A DNA stretch of 64,000 nucleotides from Engelhardtia mirabilis (GTDB taxonomy: Bacteria > Planctomycetota > UBA1135 > GCA-002686595): NCBI GenBank assembly GCA_007751255.1, contig CP036296.1, forward strand, positions 3,782,001-3,846,000, written 5' to 3'. Position numbers and translations under genes: made by a program. This document shows, piece after piece, positions 54,019 through 63,442 of this stretch. The notes beneath the pieces are model-generated. The model saw nothing but the letters and a program-made list of their open reading frames with translations, did no database searches and was not told the DNA's origin. Positions within the stretch are counted from its first letter, which is position 1, and each line of letters begins with the position of its first letter.

Positions 54019-55533
54019 ATGAGTTCCGACCGGCCGCCCGACGACACTTCCGGGCTCGAGCGAGGGCGGTGGTTCGTGGCCGCGGCGCTGATCGTCGGTG
54101 GCGTTCTGCGTCTGCGGACCGCTTCATCCCGAAGTCTGTGGTTGGACGAGTTCCACAGCCTGCACCACGCGCTCACCCCCGGGCCGAGCGCGCTGCTCTC
54201 CGGGTTGGCGGTGGACAACCACCCGCCGGCGTCCTTCCTGCTGATCCAGCAGTGGTCCCGAATCGCAGGGGAGGGCGCTGTGGCCCTGCGACTGCCGGCG
54301 GTGGTCTACGGAATCTTGACGATCTGGCTCGTGGCGAGGATCGCGGCGCGACTGGCGCCGGCGAGGCCCCGGGTGGCCGCCGCGGTGGCGGCGACCGCGA
54401 TGGCCTGCTCGGGGCTAGCCGTTCTGCTGGGCGCCGAGATCCGCATGTACTCGCTCTTGGCCCTGTGCGTGGCCGGAGTGCTCGAGGCACTGGCCGCGTG
54501 GTGCATCGACCGTGAGCGCGATTCTCAGGCTGCCCTGCCCTGGCGCACGGCGGCCTGGGTCGCCCTGGGACTTTCGACCCACTACTGGTTCCTGCACCAT
54601 CTGGCCCTGTTCGGGGCCGTGGCCCTCGGCGCCGGACTGGCGGGACTCGGTCCGCGCTGGCGGCCCCGGGACCTCGCGCCCCTGGTCCTGGGACTGGTCC
54701 TGGCGGCGCCCTGGTACCTGACGGGCTTCCGCGAGCAGTTGACCGGCCACGACCTGTGGCCCGGGGGCAGCGGCGTCAGCCTGGGGGAGTTGGCCCAGAG
54801 CTACCTGCTGCTTCTGTTCTTCAACCTCGGCACACTGCCGAGCGCCGCCAAGCTCGTCCTCGCCGCCGCCGGGGCCGCGCTCCTGGGACTCGGAGCCTTC
54901 GGGGCCGTGGTCGGCGTGGCGCGCAGCACGGGCACCAGGCGCACGGCACTGGTCGCCGTGGCAGTCACCGCGCTGCTCTTGGGCCCCTGGGGCGCCGTGG
55001 TCGCCCACCTTTTTCCACGCGCCGGCTTCAACTGGAACTACCTGGCAGGGGCGATCCCGGCCCTCGCGGTGCTGATCGGCCTGGGAGCCGCGCGCCTGCC
55101 GACCCGGCCGCGGCTGCTCGTGGTCAGTCCCCTGCTCGCCCTGCTCGCGGCAGGCGCCGTGACCCAGGCCGAATCCGTGGGCACCGAAGACCTGCGCGGC
55201 GCCGTGGATTACGTGCTCACCGACGCCCGTCCCGGTGAAGCCGTCTTGCCGGTGGAGTGGCAGCCGCCCTTCTTCCCCCACGGCCAGGCCTGGCGCTTCT
55301 ACGCCGACGGGCGCGCGGACGACCTGGTGCTGCTCGACCACGGCGCCAACTACGAGCTGCTCGAGCTGCCAGTGCCCATTCCCGAGCGAGTCCACGTCGT
55401 ACGCCGGGGCCTGCCGCTGCAGACCGCCCTCCTGGCTCAGCTCGCGGAGCTCTACGAACGCGAAGACGCCGCAGCCTTCGGCTACGGAGTCTCCGTGCAG
55501 ACCTTCTCGGGACCGCGGGCCCAGGATCGCTGA
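54019..55533 (+). CDS. GT39-like membrane glycosyltransferase
   Basis: A 504-residue polytopic protein with about 11 membrane helices. The loop after the first helix reads SRSLWLDEFHSLHHAL, with the D-E acidic pair that marks PMT/ArnT-type (GT39/GT83) glycosyltransferases. It would transfer a sugar from a lipid carrier in the periplasm. The last 130 residues are soluble. It stands alone between the PQQ-enzyme gene (divergent) and the 1552-residue protein (convergent). Confidence 0.75.
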   Translation: MSSDRPPDDTSGLERGRWFVAAALIVGGVLRLRTASSRSLWLDEFHSLHHALTPGPSALLSGLAVDNHPPASFLLIQQWSRIAGEGAVALRLPAVVYGILTIWLVARIAARLAPARPRVAAAVAATAMACSGLAVLLGAEIRMYSLLALCVAGVLEALAAWCIDRERDSQAALPWRTAAWVALGLSTHYWFLHHLALFGAVALGAGLAGLGPRWRPRDLAPLVLGLVLAAPWYLTGFREQLTGHDLWPGGSGVSLGELAQSYLLLLFFNLGTLPSAAKLVLAAAGAALLGLGAFGAVVGVARSTGTRRTALVAVAVTALLLGPWGAVVAHLFPRAGFNWNYLAGAIPALAVLIGLGAARLPTRPRLLVVSPLLALLAAGAVTQAESVGTEDLRGAVDYVLTDARPGEAVLPVEWQPPFFPHGQAWRFYADGRADDLVLLDHGANYELLELPVPIPERVHVVRRGLPLQTALLAQLAELYEREDAAAFGYGVSVQTFSGPRAQDR

Positions 55534-55564
55534 TCCAGGACCCTAGCCCGCTCGACGACCGGAC

Positions 55565-58500
55565 TCAGTTCTTGCTGAACAGCTCGAGCACGTTCGAGCT
55601 GCCTGACCCGGCCGCCAACCCGCCGCCGGCGACGAAGATGCGCGATTCGAAGAGCACCGGGTCGATGCCCTGGCGAGCAGTCGGCATGTCGCCGTCTTGC
55701 TTCCAGGTCTGCAGCACCGGGTCGAAGACGTCGACGCGCTTGAAGGCCCCGTTGATCGTCTCGGAGCTCGGCGTGTCCGTCTCGCCGCCGATCACGAAGA
55801 ACTTGCCGCCGCGGTAGACCGCGCGGCCCGCGCCGCCGCGGGCCACCGGCAGGGGCGCGATGGTCGAGCCCACGTCCAGACTGCTCTGCCAGGTGCCGGT
55901 GCCAGGGTTGTAGACGAACACGTCGGCAAAGCCGGGACCGACCCAGTTGCCGCCGCGTCGGCCACCGAAGATGTAGAAGCGCTCGCCATCGGTCCCGGCC
56001 GAGGCGTTGTTGCGGCCCCATCCGTTGGGCAGGGCGCCCAGGGTCAGCCAGGTATTGAAGACCGGGTCGTAGCGCGCGAAGTTCTCGACCGTCACGCTGC
56101 CGACGATTCCACCGGCGGCGTAGATGTAGCCGTCGATCACGGCGGTCGAGACCGCGCCGCCAGCCCAGGGCATGGGTGCGCCAGTGCTCCAGGTGCCGGC
56201 AACCGGGTCGTAGATCTGCACGCGACCCTCCGAACCCGATCCGATGCCACCGATCAGGTACAGCTTGCCGCCGAGGACCTCCGCCGAGTGATCGGCACCG
56301 GGGAAGGGCCGCACGCCGGCTGCGAAGGACCAGGTACCGGTGCGCAGGTTGTAGACGCCCGTACGGGTGTCGAAGTCGCCGACCAAGTAGAGCTTGTCAC
56401 CGATCACGGCCGACGATGTGTCACCGACGCTCATCGGCGCGTCGACCCCGGTCTCCCAGAAACCCGGCTCGTTGCCCTTGCCGAGCAGGTAGCGGAAGGC
56501 CTTGGACAGCACGTCCTGCTTGGACCCGACCGTCACGACGACGTCGAGCAGCTTCGTGGTCGGACTGGCCTTCGAGGGCAGGACCCCGACGATGCGCTCC
56601 GAGGTGACCGAAGTCAGGACCGCCGGCTTGCCACCGATCCGCACGCTCGTGTTGGCCAGGTTGCCGAAGCCTACGCCGGAGATCTCGAACCGTCCTCCAC
56701 CGCTGGCGGGAGCCCGCCAGGGGAAGATGTCTTGTACGACCAAGCCGGTCGCCGCGAGGTCATTCGGCTCCAGGACGTGAATCGCCTGGTTGAAGTGGTT
56801 GAGGGACAGGATCACGCCACCGGGGCCGATCGCGGCGCTCAAGCCCCCGGTCCACAGGCTGATCTGCAGCACCTTCGTCACCGAGCGGCCGTCGGGCGAG
56901 AGCACCACGCGGTACGGCGTGTTGGCGTACTTCTGGGTGATCAGGTTCCCGCGCAACTGGCCGCCGAAGGTGTCCGCGCGGTACTCCTGCACGCCGTTCA
57001 TCGACGAGGCCACTTCCGCCAGGGGCTTCTTGTAGGCCTCGGGCAGCTCCGCGTCGGCGGGCGCGCGGTAGTGGTTCTCGCGATCGTCGTAGCGGCCGCG
57101 GTTGCGGTTCGGCGAGCCGTAGTAGTTACCGGGCTCGACCAGCAGCACCTCGTCGGAACCGTAGGGATCGGCAGTCTCCGTGGCCGCACCGGTCGAAGCC
57201 GGCCCGAAGCCGAAGTTCGGCCCGTTGTCGGTCACGTAGACACGCCCGTTGGTGTGTAGAGCCAGGTCGAAGGCGTTGCGGATTCCGGGCGCGTGGACCT
57301 CCACGTGGGTGCCCGGAGCCAGGTCGACGACCCCGCCGAAGACCTGGTTGTTGTTGACCTGCCCCGACCCGGTCTCGACGTAGCTCAGGGCTCCGTTGAA
57401 ATCCGGACGAGAGGTCAGCGCCTTGATCATCGAGGCCGAGAGCGGCGACTCCGGGAGATCCCCGCTGTTCGGGTGGGGCACGCCCGCGTTGGTCTGGCTG
57501 CCGATGTTGATCAGCAGGTCTCCGTTGTTGTCGAAGACCAGACCGTTGACCGCGTGGTCGTGATTCGAGGTCGGCAGCTTCGTGATCAAGGCCGACGGCA
57601 CGTCGAAGTTCGGGCCGGTCAACACGCTGACCTGGCCCGGGTAGTCCGAGTAGGTCCCGGGCAAGATCTCGCTGCCGCCGTCGGCGAAGAGCTCGTTGTG
57701 GGAGACGTAGACCTTGATCGGCTGGACGCCGTCATAGGGGTTGAAGGCAAGCCCCATGATCTCGTGGTTCGAGAGGTTCGAAACGCCCGGGAAGTACTCC
57801 ACCAGGGTCGCCGTGTAGGCCTCGTCGAAGGTCACGCGCGCGAGCTGTCCATTGCGCAATCCGACGTAGAAGAGTCCGTCCGGCCCGAAGGCACCGCAGG
57901 TCGGCATCCCCGTCAGGATCACCTGCGAGGTCTGGGTGAAGTTGACCGGCACGGGGCCGTTGTCGTCGTAGTCGAACTGGCGCAGGTTCGAGAGGCCGTT
58001 GGGCGTCTGCACCGTGACGTCGATGGTCCCCGACCCGGCCGGCGACAGGAAGTGCAGCTCCGTCGGGGTGATCGAGGTGAAGTCGGACTGGTCGAGGTCG
58101 ATCGCGCCCCAGTGGACGACAACCTGCGAGGCCGGGAAGAAGCCGATGCCCTCGATGATGATGTCGTTGCCGCCCAAGCTCGTGCCCTCGGTGGGCATCG
58201 AGTTGATGGTGGGCGGAATCACGGTCTCGTCGTGGGTCAGCCACTCGTTCGGCACGCCCGTGGCGGGCCCGCCTCCGACCGTCATGGCCACCTCGAGCGG
58301 AAGGTCAGGCAGGTTCTGCACCGCGAACTCCGCGCGCACCTCGTGGGTTCCGATCCCCAGCACGCGCACGCCCGTCCACGGGCTCCCGTCCACCCACAAG
58401 CTGGAGGCTGCCCCCCCCATGATGGGGAAGTCGTAGGTCTCCGCCGTCGGAACATCGATCTCGGCCGTCAGACGCACGACGGCATCCGCGACGAGCTCCG

Positions 58501-60223
58501 ACGAGCCGATCGACCCGGTGTCGATCACCGAGAGGTCATCGAGGACCTCCACGTGCACGGGCTTGCCGAGCGGACCACCGAGGGCCGCGATCGGATTGCC
58601 TCCGCTGAAGTCGAAGAACTCCGCCATGACCCCGGGCACAGCGTCGGACGAGACGACACGCACCGAGATGCCGCTGCGCAGGGACTGCGAGGGCTGATTG
58701 CTGTCGTAGATCTCGAGCTCGACCAGGTTCTCACCGATCGGCACGGTGAAGGGCACCGTCGGGCCCGCCGCGACGAACTGGCTGTTGACGAACCAGTCGT
58801 AGCCAACCAGGGTCTTGCCCGGCTCGTGGGTGTGGGAAGTGCTGCCGTCGAAGGTGGTCGTCTCGTCGCCGTTGCCGTCGAAGTCGATCAACAGCGAAGG
58901 CGCATCGATCACCACGTGCAGGTACGGATGGCCCTGGTGCCCACCGAGACCTTGAACCTCGATCCCGTCGTCGCCGAAGTTCCCGGAGAGCTGCACCCGA
59001 GCGAACTCGAGCGCCTCGGTCTGCGGAGTGAACTCCACGGACATGGCCCGCGTCTCCATCGGCGCCAGGACGCTCGACTGGGCGAAGAGTTGATCGGTGG
59101 TAGAGCCGGCGTAGGTCTGCCCGTCCCAGGTCACCTTGAAACCCGTGGCGTCGGTGCCGTAGCCGAGTTGGATAGCCAGGCTATCGATGGTCAGATCGAC
59201 TCCGCCGAAGTTCGTCAGGTAGACCGTCTGGGTCTCGGTTCCGCCGGCGAGCACCGCTCCGAAGTCGATCGCACCCGGATCGAGATCGAGCAGCGGCACG
59301 CTGAGGACCTCCACGCCGGCCACGACGGCCTTGTCGGTGAAGCTGATCAGGTCGAGGGACAGGGTGCCGTCGGTGACCACGCTGAGGAACGACAGCTCGT
59401 ACGCGGTGTCGTGACCGGCCGCGGCGAAGACGTCGATTCCGGCGACGGCGAGGAACTCCTCGTGGAACACGTTGAAGACGCGCTGTCCCGCGGCGTGGTG
59501 CACCGGCTCGACCAGGTGCAGCGTGACCTCGTAGTAGCCCGCCGGAATCGGCAGGTTGAGCTCGAACTGGGTGCCCTCGATGTAGGTCTGGTAGATGCTG
59601 TCGTCCGTGGTGCCCGCGATCGGATCGGGCGTCGATCCGCTGGTGGTGACGGTGGTGCCGTAGCTCGGTTCCCAAGTCTTGCCGTTGCCGTCGACCAGCC
59701 CGGGGCCGCCGAGGTCGATGCGAATCTCGTCCCCCGGCTGACCGATGCCGTGACCCTTGAGCACCGAGCTGACCTCGGAGCCGTTGACCCCGAAGACCAC
59801 CTCGATCTGCGCCTTGGCCAGGCCCTTGGAGGTCGCGTCGAAGCGCACGTCGAGCACACGCTTGCCGCCGGGGCGCAGCACGAAGGCACCGGCCGGAGCA
59901 CCGAGCATTTGGAACTGCGCCGCATCGGCGCCGACCAACCGAATCTCCGACACGGTCACGGGCGCGCTGCTGTTGTTGCGCACGACGGCCTGCTTGGTCG
60001 AGGACGACTGGCCGAACTCCACGGCACCGAACGCCAGCGTGGCCGGCTCGATCGCGATCGAAGCCACCTCGACCGGTCCACCGAGACGGGCTGTCGACGA
60101 GGGGTGCTGGGCTCCACGGGGCCCTTGGGGGGCACCGGGAATCTGGGGAACGGTGGCGCCTTGCTGCGCGGCAGGCAGGGCCAAGAGGGCTGAGAGCAGG
60201 ATTGAGACGGACGCGAAAGTCAT
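55565..60223 (-). CDS. Very large secreted multi-domain protein (malectin, TIG, propeller, Kelch)
   Basis: A 1552-residue protein with a signal peptide (ILLSALLALPAA). In order: a choice-of-anchor D domain at about 50-160 (LAFGAVEFGQSSSTKQAVVR); a malectin-like sugar-binding domain at about 165-310; a second choice-of-anchor domain (about 310-430); a PKD-like stretch (448-530); a PA14-like region (531-650); a TIG domain (668-754); a propeller of glucose/sorbosone dehydrogenase type (758-1154, with NHEIMGLAFNPYDG and LYVGLRNGQLA-like blades); a second TIG (1160-1245); and Kelch repeats to the end (YLVGDFDTRTGVYNLRTGTW, KLYLIGGIGSGSEGRVQIYD). It should be exported and may bind or oxidise polysaccharide. 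Domain borders are estimates. No neighbour shares its direction closely. Confidence 0.85.
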   Translation of the reverse strand: MTFASVSILLSALLALPAAQQGATVPQIPGAPQGPRGAQHPSSTARLGGPVEVASIAIEPATLAFGAVEFGQSSSTKQAVVRNNSSAPVTVSEIRLVGADAAQFQMLGAPAGAFVLRPGGKRVLDVRFDATSKGLAKAQIEVVFGVNGSEVSSVLKGHGIGQPGDEIRIDLGGPGLVDGNGKTWEPSYGTTVTTSGSTPDPIAGTTDDSIYQTYIEGTQFELNLPIPAGYYEVTLHLVEPVHHAAGQRVFNVFHEEFLAVAGIDVFAAAGHDTAYELSFLSVVTDGTLSLDLISFTDKAVVAGVEVLSVPLLDLDPGAIDFGAVLAGGTETQTVYLTNFGGVDLTIDSLAIQLGYGTDATGFKVTWDGQTYAGSTTDQLFAQSSVLAPMETRAMSVEFTPQTEALEFARVQLSGNFGDDGIEVQGLGGHQGHPYLHVVIDAPSLLIDFDGNGDETTTFDGSTSHTHEPGKTLVGYDWFVNSQFVAAGPTVPFTVPIGENLVELEIYDSNQPSQSLRSGISVRVVSSDAVPGVMAEFFDFSGGNPIAALGGPLGKPVHVEVLDDLSVIDTGSIGSSELVADAVVRLTAEIDVPTAETYDFPIMGGAASSLWVDGSPWTGVRVLGIGTHEVRAEFAVQNLPDLPLEVAMTVGGGPATGVPNEWLTHDETVIPPTINSMPTEGTSLGGNDIIIEGIGFFPASQVVVHWGAIDLDQSDFTSITPTELHFLSPAGSGTIDVTVQTPNGLSNLRQFDYDDNGPVPVNFTQTSQVILTGMPTCGAFGPDGLFYVGLRNGQLARVTFDEAYTATLVEYFPGVSNLSNHEIMGLAFNPYDGVQPIKVYVSHNELFADGGSEILPGTYSDYPGQVSVLTGPNFDVPSALITKLPTSNHDHAVNGLVFDNNGDLLINIGSQTNAGVPHPNSGDLPESPLSASMIKALTSRPDFNGALSYVETGSGQVNNNQVFGGVVDLAPGTHVEVHAPGIRNAFDLALHTNGRVYVTDNGPNFGFGPASTGAATETADPYGSDEVLLVEPGNYYGSPNRNRGRYDDRENHYRAPADAELPEAYKKPLAEVASSMNGVQEYRADTFGGQLRGNLITQKYANTPYRVVLSPDGRSVTKVLQISLWTGGLSAAIGPGGVILSLNHFNQAIHVLEPNDLAATGLVVQDIFPWRAPASGGGRFEISGVGFGNLANTSVRIGGKPAVLTSVTSERIVGVLPSKASPTTKLLDVVVTVGSKQDVLSKAFRYLLGKGNEPGFWETGVDAPMSVGDTSSAVIGDKLYLVGDFDTRTGVYNLRTGTWSFAAGVRPFPGADHSAEVLGGKLYLIGGIGSGSEGRVQIYDPVAGTWSTGAPMPWAGGAVSTAVIDGYIYAAGGIVGSVTVENFARYDPVFNTWLTLGALPNGWGRNNASAGTDGERFYIFGGRRGGNWVGPGFADVFVYNPGTGTWQSSLDVGSTIAPLPVARGGAGRAVYRGGKFFVIGGETDTPSSETINGAFKRVDVFDPVLQTWKQDGDMPTARQGIDPVLFESRIFVAGGGLAAGSGSSNVLELFSKN

Positions 60224-60622
60224 CGTCGGCAGTTACGACCGGAGTTCCAGTTGGGCAGCACTGGTGTCTCGGAAGGGGCTCTTCCTGACTCGCGGCTGGT
60301 CGAGCTCGCAGCAAGTCGGAAACTTCTTCCCGCCGTGCCCGACGCACGGCGAGTCCCCCCCCGAGGACCCACGAATATTACCCCCAGAGAGGGGGTTGCG
60401 GCTGAACAGGACATCGGATCGCACTTCTCGCTCGGGATCCGTCGATCCGAGGGCAGTCGTCGCCGGGCTCCAGTGGCGGCGGCCGGCCTTGGAATGTCGC
60501 AGAAGGCCTCTTGAATCCCGGCTGATCCAAGTTTCGCACCGCAGCCAAGGGCGAGGTCAGGCCCGCGTCGAGGGCTCGCGCACGCGGCGCCACGGCCCGC
60601 GCACCGTCACCTCCGGTTCGGA
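60224..60622. other. Gene-free region with leader hairpin upstream of the 1552-residue protein
   Basis: These 399 bases hold no convincing gene. Read on the minus strand, GCCGTGC (60350-60344) pairs with GCACGGC (60338-60332) around a five-base loop, a perfect seven-pair hairpin about 110 bases before the ATG at 60223. An AT-rich TAATATT (60374-60380) further upstream could be part of a promoter, but no clear -35 box is seen. The part from 60425 to 60622 shows nothing that I recognise. Confidence 0.4.
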
Positions 60623-61519
60623 TCAGCGCGGGTTGGAATCGCGTGCTGCTCGATGGACCGCCGAGCCATGGAGCGACTCACCGCTCGGAGGATCCGAGCG
60701 CGGGTCGTCGTCCGGTTTGGGCGATTGACCCAGGGGCTCGAAGACCCCGGCCACCGCGCGGTGGGACCCCAGGGCCAGTTCCTTGCGATCGCCGTTCCGC
60801 AGCGGCCTGTCCGCATATCGAACGGTGGCCGTCAGCGGTCCGAACCGCCCCACCCGCAGGGCGTGCCAGACCAGGCCGACGTCGCCCCACCAACCCGCCG
60901 AGTAGGCCGTCCCACAACCACCGGCGGGCCCCACGTAACCCAGCGCCGCGGGAAGACAGGGCAGACCGGCCCGGGCGGCCGGCTCGAACAGGGCCGGGTG
61001 GAAGCGCTCCACCTTCAAGCCACGGGAGACCTGGCCCTCGGCGAAGATCACCACCGAGATCCCGGACTCGAGCAAGGCCGACATCGCGGCGCCCACGCGG
61101 ACGGCATCGCGACCGGCCCCCCGCTCGACGAAGAGCGTTCCGACGCTGCGCGCCAGGAGCCCGAAGACCGGCCAGCCGGCGATCTCCGACTTGGCTACGA
61201 AGCGGCAGTCCATCTGCGTCGCCAGCACCAGCACGTCGAGCCACGAGAGGTGGTTGGCCGGCACCAGGTAGGGGCCACCCGGGGGTCGCGGCGCCGCATC
61301 CACTCGCACGCCGAAGGCCCGCAGCGTCAGCCGGGCCCAGTGCCGTTGGACGCGGGCCGAGTAGCGCTCGGCCTGGGCCCGCCGGCCGACCGCGATCAAC
61401 GCCAGCCGACCGACCACCGCCGGGGCCAACAGCACCAAAGCCGGCACGGGGCTGAGCCCCAGGTGCAGAAGGCCCCGCAGGCGCGAGCGCGGTGGACGAT
61501 GGGCGGACGCGGAATTCAC
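60623..61519 (-). CDS. plsC: 1-acyl-glycerol-3-phosphate acyltransferase (PlsC-like)
   Basis: A 298-residue protein starting at a GTG (61519). The first 45 residues contain a hydrophobic segment (VPALVLLAPAVVGRLALIAV) that serves as a membrane anchor. The catalytic HX4D is NHLSWLD (H90, D95), FVERGAGRD is the next motif, and FAEGQVSRG corresponds to the EGT region, with Q where T is usual. It would acylate lysophosphatidate in membrane lipid synthesis. Longer frames upstream lack a hydrophobic start and are ignored. Confidence 0.85.
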   Translation of the reverse strand: MNSASAHRPPRSRLRGLLHLGLSPVPALVLLAPAVVGRLALIAVGRRAQAERYSARVQRHWARLTLRAFGVRVDAAPRPPGGPYLVPANHLSWLDVLVLATQMDCRFVAKSEIAGWPVFGLLARSVGTLFVERGAGRDAVRVGAAMSALLESGISVVIFAEGQVSRGLKVERFHPALFEPAARAGLPCLPAALGYVGPAGGCGTAYSAGWWGDVGLVWHALRVGRFGPLTATVRYADRPLRNGDRKELALGSHRAVAGVFEPLGQSPKPDDDPRSDPPSGESLHGSAVHRAARDSNPR

Positions 61520-61623
61520 CCGCGCAGTATCGCCGCCAGGATCCGCCGCGCCACCGCGCAGGGACCGTGGCCATCCCGCCGACCGCCAGAGGGAGCGGCC
61601 GGCGGGACGGACCGTCGGAAGGT

Positions 61624-61920
61624 TCAGGCGCGACCGGTGAGGAACTCCTCGAGCAGCTCCGCGGTCCGGCGGAAACCGAGTCGCGCCAAGGCGCTGTCGG
61701 CTCCGGGTTGCCAATTGGCTCCACGGTGGAGCGCATCGACCTGGGCCACGAGAAGATCGACGAAGCCGGGCAAGGCCGTCGCGGCGCGTGCCACGTCGCG
61801 GCGGGATGCCCAGCCGCTCTCCAGGAGGCGGCCGAGCTCGACCACGGGTTCCTCACGCGCGCGGCGTGCGGAGGGGACTTGGGGAAGGGTCGCGGTCGAG
61901 CTCGGCATCACCAGAGGCAT
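61624..61920 (-). CDS. Small hypothetical protein
   Basis: A 98-residue frame starting at an ATG, in the same direction as and 104 bases before the PlsC gene. It is helical, with RLLESGWASRRDVARAATAL and ARLGFRRTAELLEEFLTGRA, and is not obviously membrane-bound. Base use resembles its neighbours. No family is recognised, and a second ATG four codons on is possible. It could be real or an accidental open frame; the third-base GC bias and helical amphipathic order favour real. Confidence 0.45.
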   Translation of the reverse strand: MPLVMPSSTATLPQVPSARRAREEPVVELGRLLESGWASRRDVARAATALPGFVDLLVAQVDALHRGANWQPGADSALARLGFRRTAELLEEFLTGRA

Positions 61921-62201
61921 CGAGACAGGGGGGAAGGTCCGGCCGGATCGTCAGGGCGATCGAGCGCCGGATGGGGACAGCGCGCGATCCGATCGGTCGA
62001 CCGGTTGCGCCCCTGTCTTCGGCCACCGTCCGGCGAACTTGATCCCTGCATTCGCCAATCTCCGCCCAGCCGCCACAGCGGGACTCGCCGGTCCAAGGGG
62101 CGGGATCGGCAACCTCAGCGCGGGGCGGCCGGGGAATCAGCCGGTCGTCCGTCGGCGTTGACACGAAGCGCCCAGGGTCTGCCGCGAAGCGCCCAGGCCC
62201 C

Positions 62202-62364
62202 AGTGTCCTGGATCAGGAATTCGGCGTCACTTCCCGGAGGTCCGATCGATGCTGGCCAGGCGCGCCGACGACGCGTATCCGCTGCGCTGCTCGGAGGAGG
62301 CGCTGGCGACGCCAGCGGCGATCGGAGCCCGGGAAGTGACGCCGAATTCCTGATCCAGGACACT
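62202..62364. repeat. 163-bp element with 36-bp perfect inverted repeats
   Basis: The left arm (62202-62237) and right arm (62329-62364) are perfect reverse complements over 36 bases. Inward the match goes on with a few mismatches for about 18 more bases (TCCGATCG is common to both arms), leaving a core of about 55 bases. It can form a long hairpin. The right arm ends at the stop codon of the epimerase gene (62363-62365). The tip AGTGTCCTGGAT recurs at 19251-19262 and a 16-of-17-base match to the right end lies at 55530-55546. This size and shape fit a non-autonomous mobile repeat (MITE-like) or a large terminator-like element. No frame in it looks coding. Confidence 0.8.
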
Positions 62365-63346
62365 AGCGCGGAGCGCCCATTGACGCCGACAGGTCCGCGC
62401 AGACGTCGTCCACCAGCCGCTCCAGGGGCGTGGCCGGCTCGAAGTGGATCGCATCGCGCAGGCGCGCCAGGCAGGGCACCCGGCGGCGCGTGTCGACGAA
62501 GTCCGCCCCGAAGTCCTCGGCGTAGGGCCGCCGCTCGACCCCCACCTTGCGCCCCACCCGCTGCTGGACCAGCTCGGCGAGTTGCTCGATCGACACCTCG
62601 CGCGCCGAGCCCACGTTGAACACCTTGCCGTTCGCGCGCGGCTCGCGCATCAAGCGCACCACCGCCTCGACCGTGTCGCGCACGTGGCAGAAGCAGCGCG
62701 ACTGCTGGCCGTCGCCGTAGATCACCAAGGGCTCACCGGCCAGGGCGCGGGCGACCATGCGCGGCAGGACCATGCCCGAGTTCGGCCGCTGGCGCGGGCC
62801 GCTGGTGTTGAAGAAGCGCACGATCCGCACCTCCAGGCCGCTGGCCTCGTGGTGCGCCAGGGCGTTGCTCTCCGCGGCGGCCTTGGAGGCCGCGTAGGAC
62901 CAGCGGGGGATCTCGGGCGAGCCGTAGCCGAGCTCCTGCTCCTCGCGGTACGGCAAGCGCGGCGAGGCGCCGTAGACCTCCGAGGAGGACGCAACCAGGG
63001 TCGGACGGCCGAGCTCCGCCGCAGCCTCGAGCAGCACTTCGCTGCCACCGGCGTTGACTCGCAGGGTCTCGAGCGGCCGCTCGCAGACCCGCCGCACCCC
63101 CACTACCGCCCCCAGGTGGGCGATCAGGTCGACCTCCTCCACCAACCGGCGCACCCGCCGTCGATCCAGCACGCTGCCCTGCTCGAAGCGCAGGCGCGGA
63201 TGCCGGGCGGCCGCGCGCAGGTTCTCCACGCGACCCGTGGAGAGGTCGTCCAGGACCGTCACGGCGCCGCCCTCCGCCAGCCACCGGTCGGCGAGGTGCG
63301 ATCCGATGAAGCCCGCGCCGCCGGTGATCAGAAGGTGCTCGGTCAT
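62363..63346 (-). CDS. NAD-dependent sugar-nucleotide epimerase/dehydratase
   Basis: A 327-residue extended short-chain dehydrogenase. The nucleotide-binding motif is LLITGGAGFIGSHL (G-x-x-G-x-x-G, residues 9-16), and the active site shows as VASSSEVYG (serine near 121) and WSYAASKAA (Y151-x-x-x-K155). The end contains VFNVGSAREVSIEQLAELV, typical of UDP-glucose epimerase and dTDP-glucose dehydratase-like enzymes. It would act on a UDP- or GDP-sugar in surface polysaccharide or lipid synthesis. The ATG at 63346 is clear. The stop lies in the right end of the inverted repeat. Confidence 0.92.
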   Translation of the reverse strand: MTEHLLITGGAGFIGSHLADRWLAEGGAVTVLDDLSTGRVENLRAAARHPRLRFEQGSVLDRRRVRRLVEEVDLIAHLGAVVGVRRVCERPLETLRVNAGGSEVLLEAAAELGRPTLVASSSEVYGASPRLPYREEQELGYGSPEIPRWSYAASKAAAESNALAHHEASGLEVRIVRFFNTSGPRQRPNSGMVLPRMVARALAGEPLVIYGDGQQSRCFCHVRDTVEAVVRLMREPRANGKVFNVGSAREVSIEQLAELVQQRVGRKVGVERRPYAEDFGADFVDTRRRVPCLARLRDAIHFEPATPLERLVDDVCADLSASMGAPR

Positions 63347-63442
63347 GGAGTGCGAAGGGTAACGAGCGCCTCGGACGTCCGAGAGGCCCGGGTCTTCCCG
63401 GCGTCCGTCACCGGGCGGCCGGGCGTAGACTGTCGGGGTCCC

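Noticed and set aside
57293-60193. A 966-codon plus-strand frame opposite the 1552-residue protein
   Set aside because: It is a shadow of the minus-strand gene; composition is rich in H, R, D, V and G with no recognisable domain, while the minus strand has clear malectin, TIG and Kelch parts.
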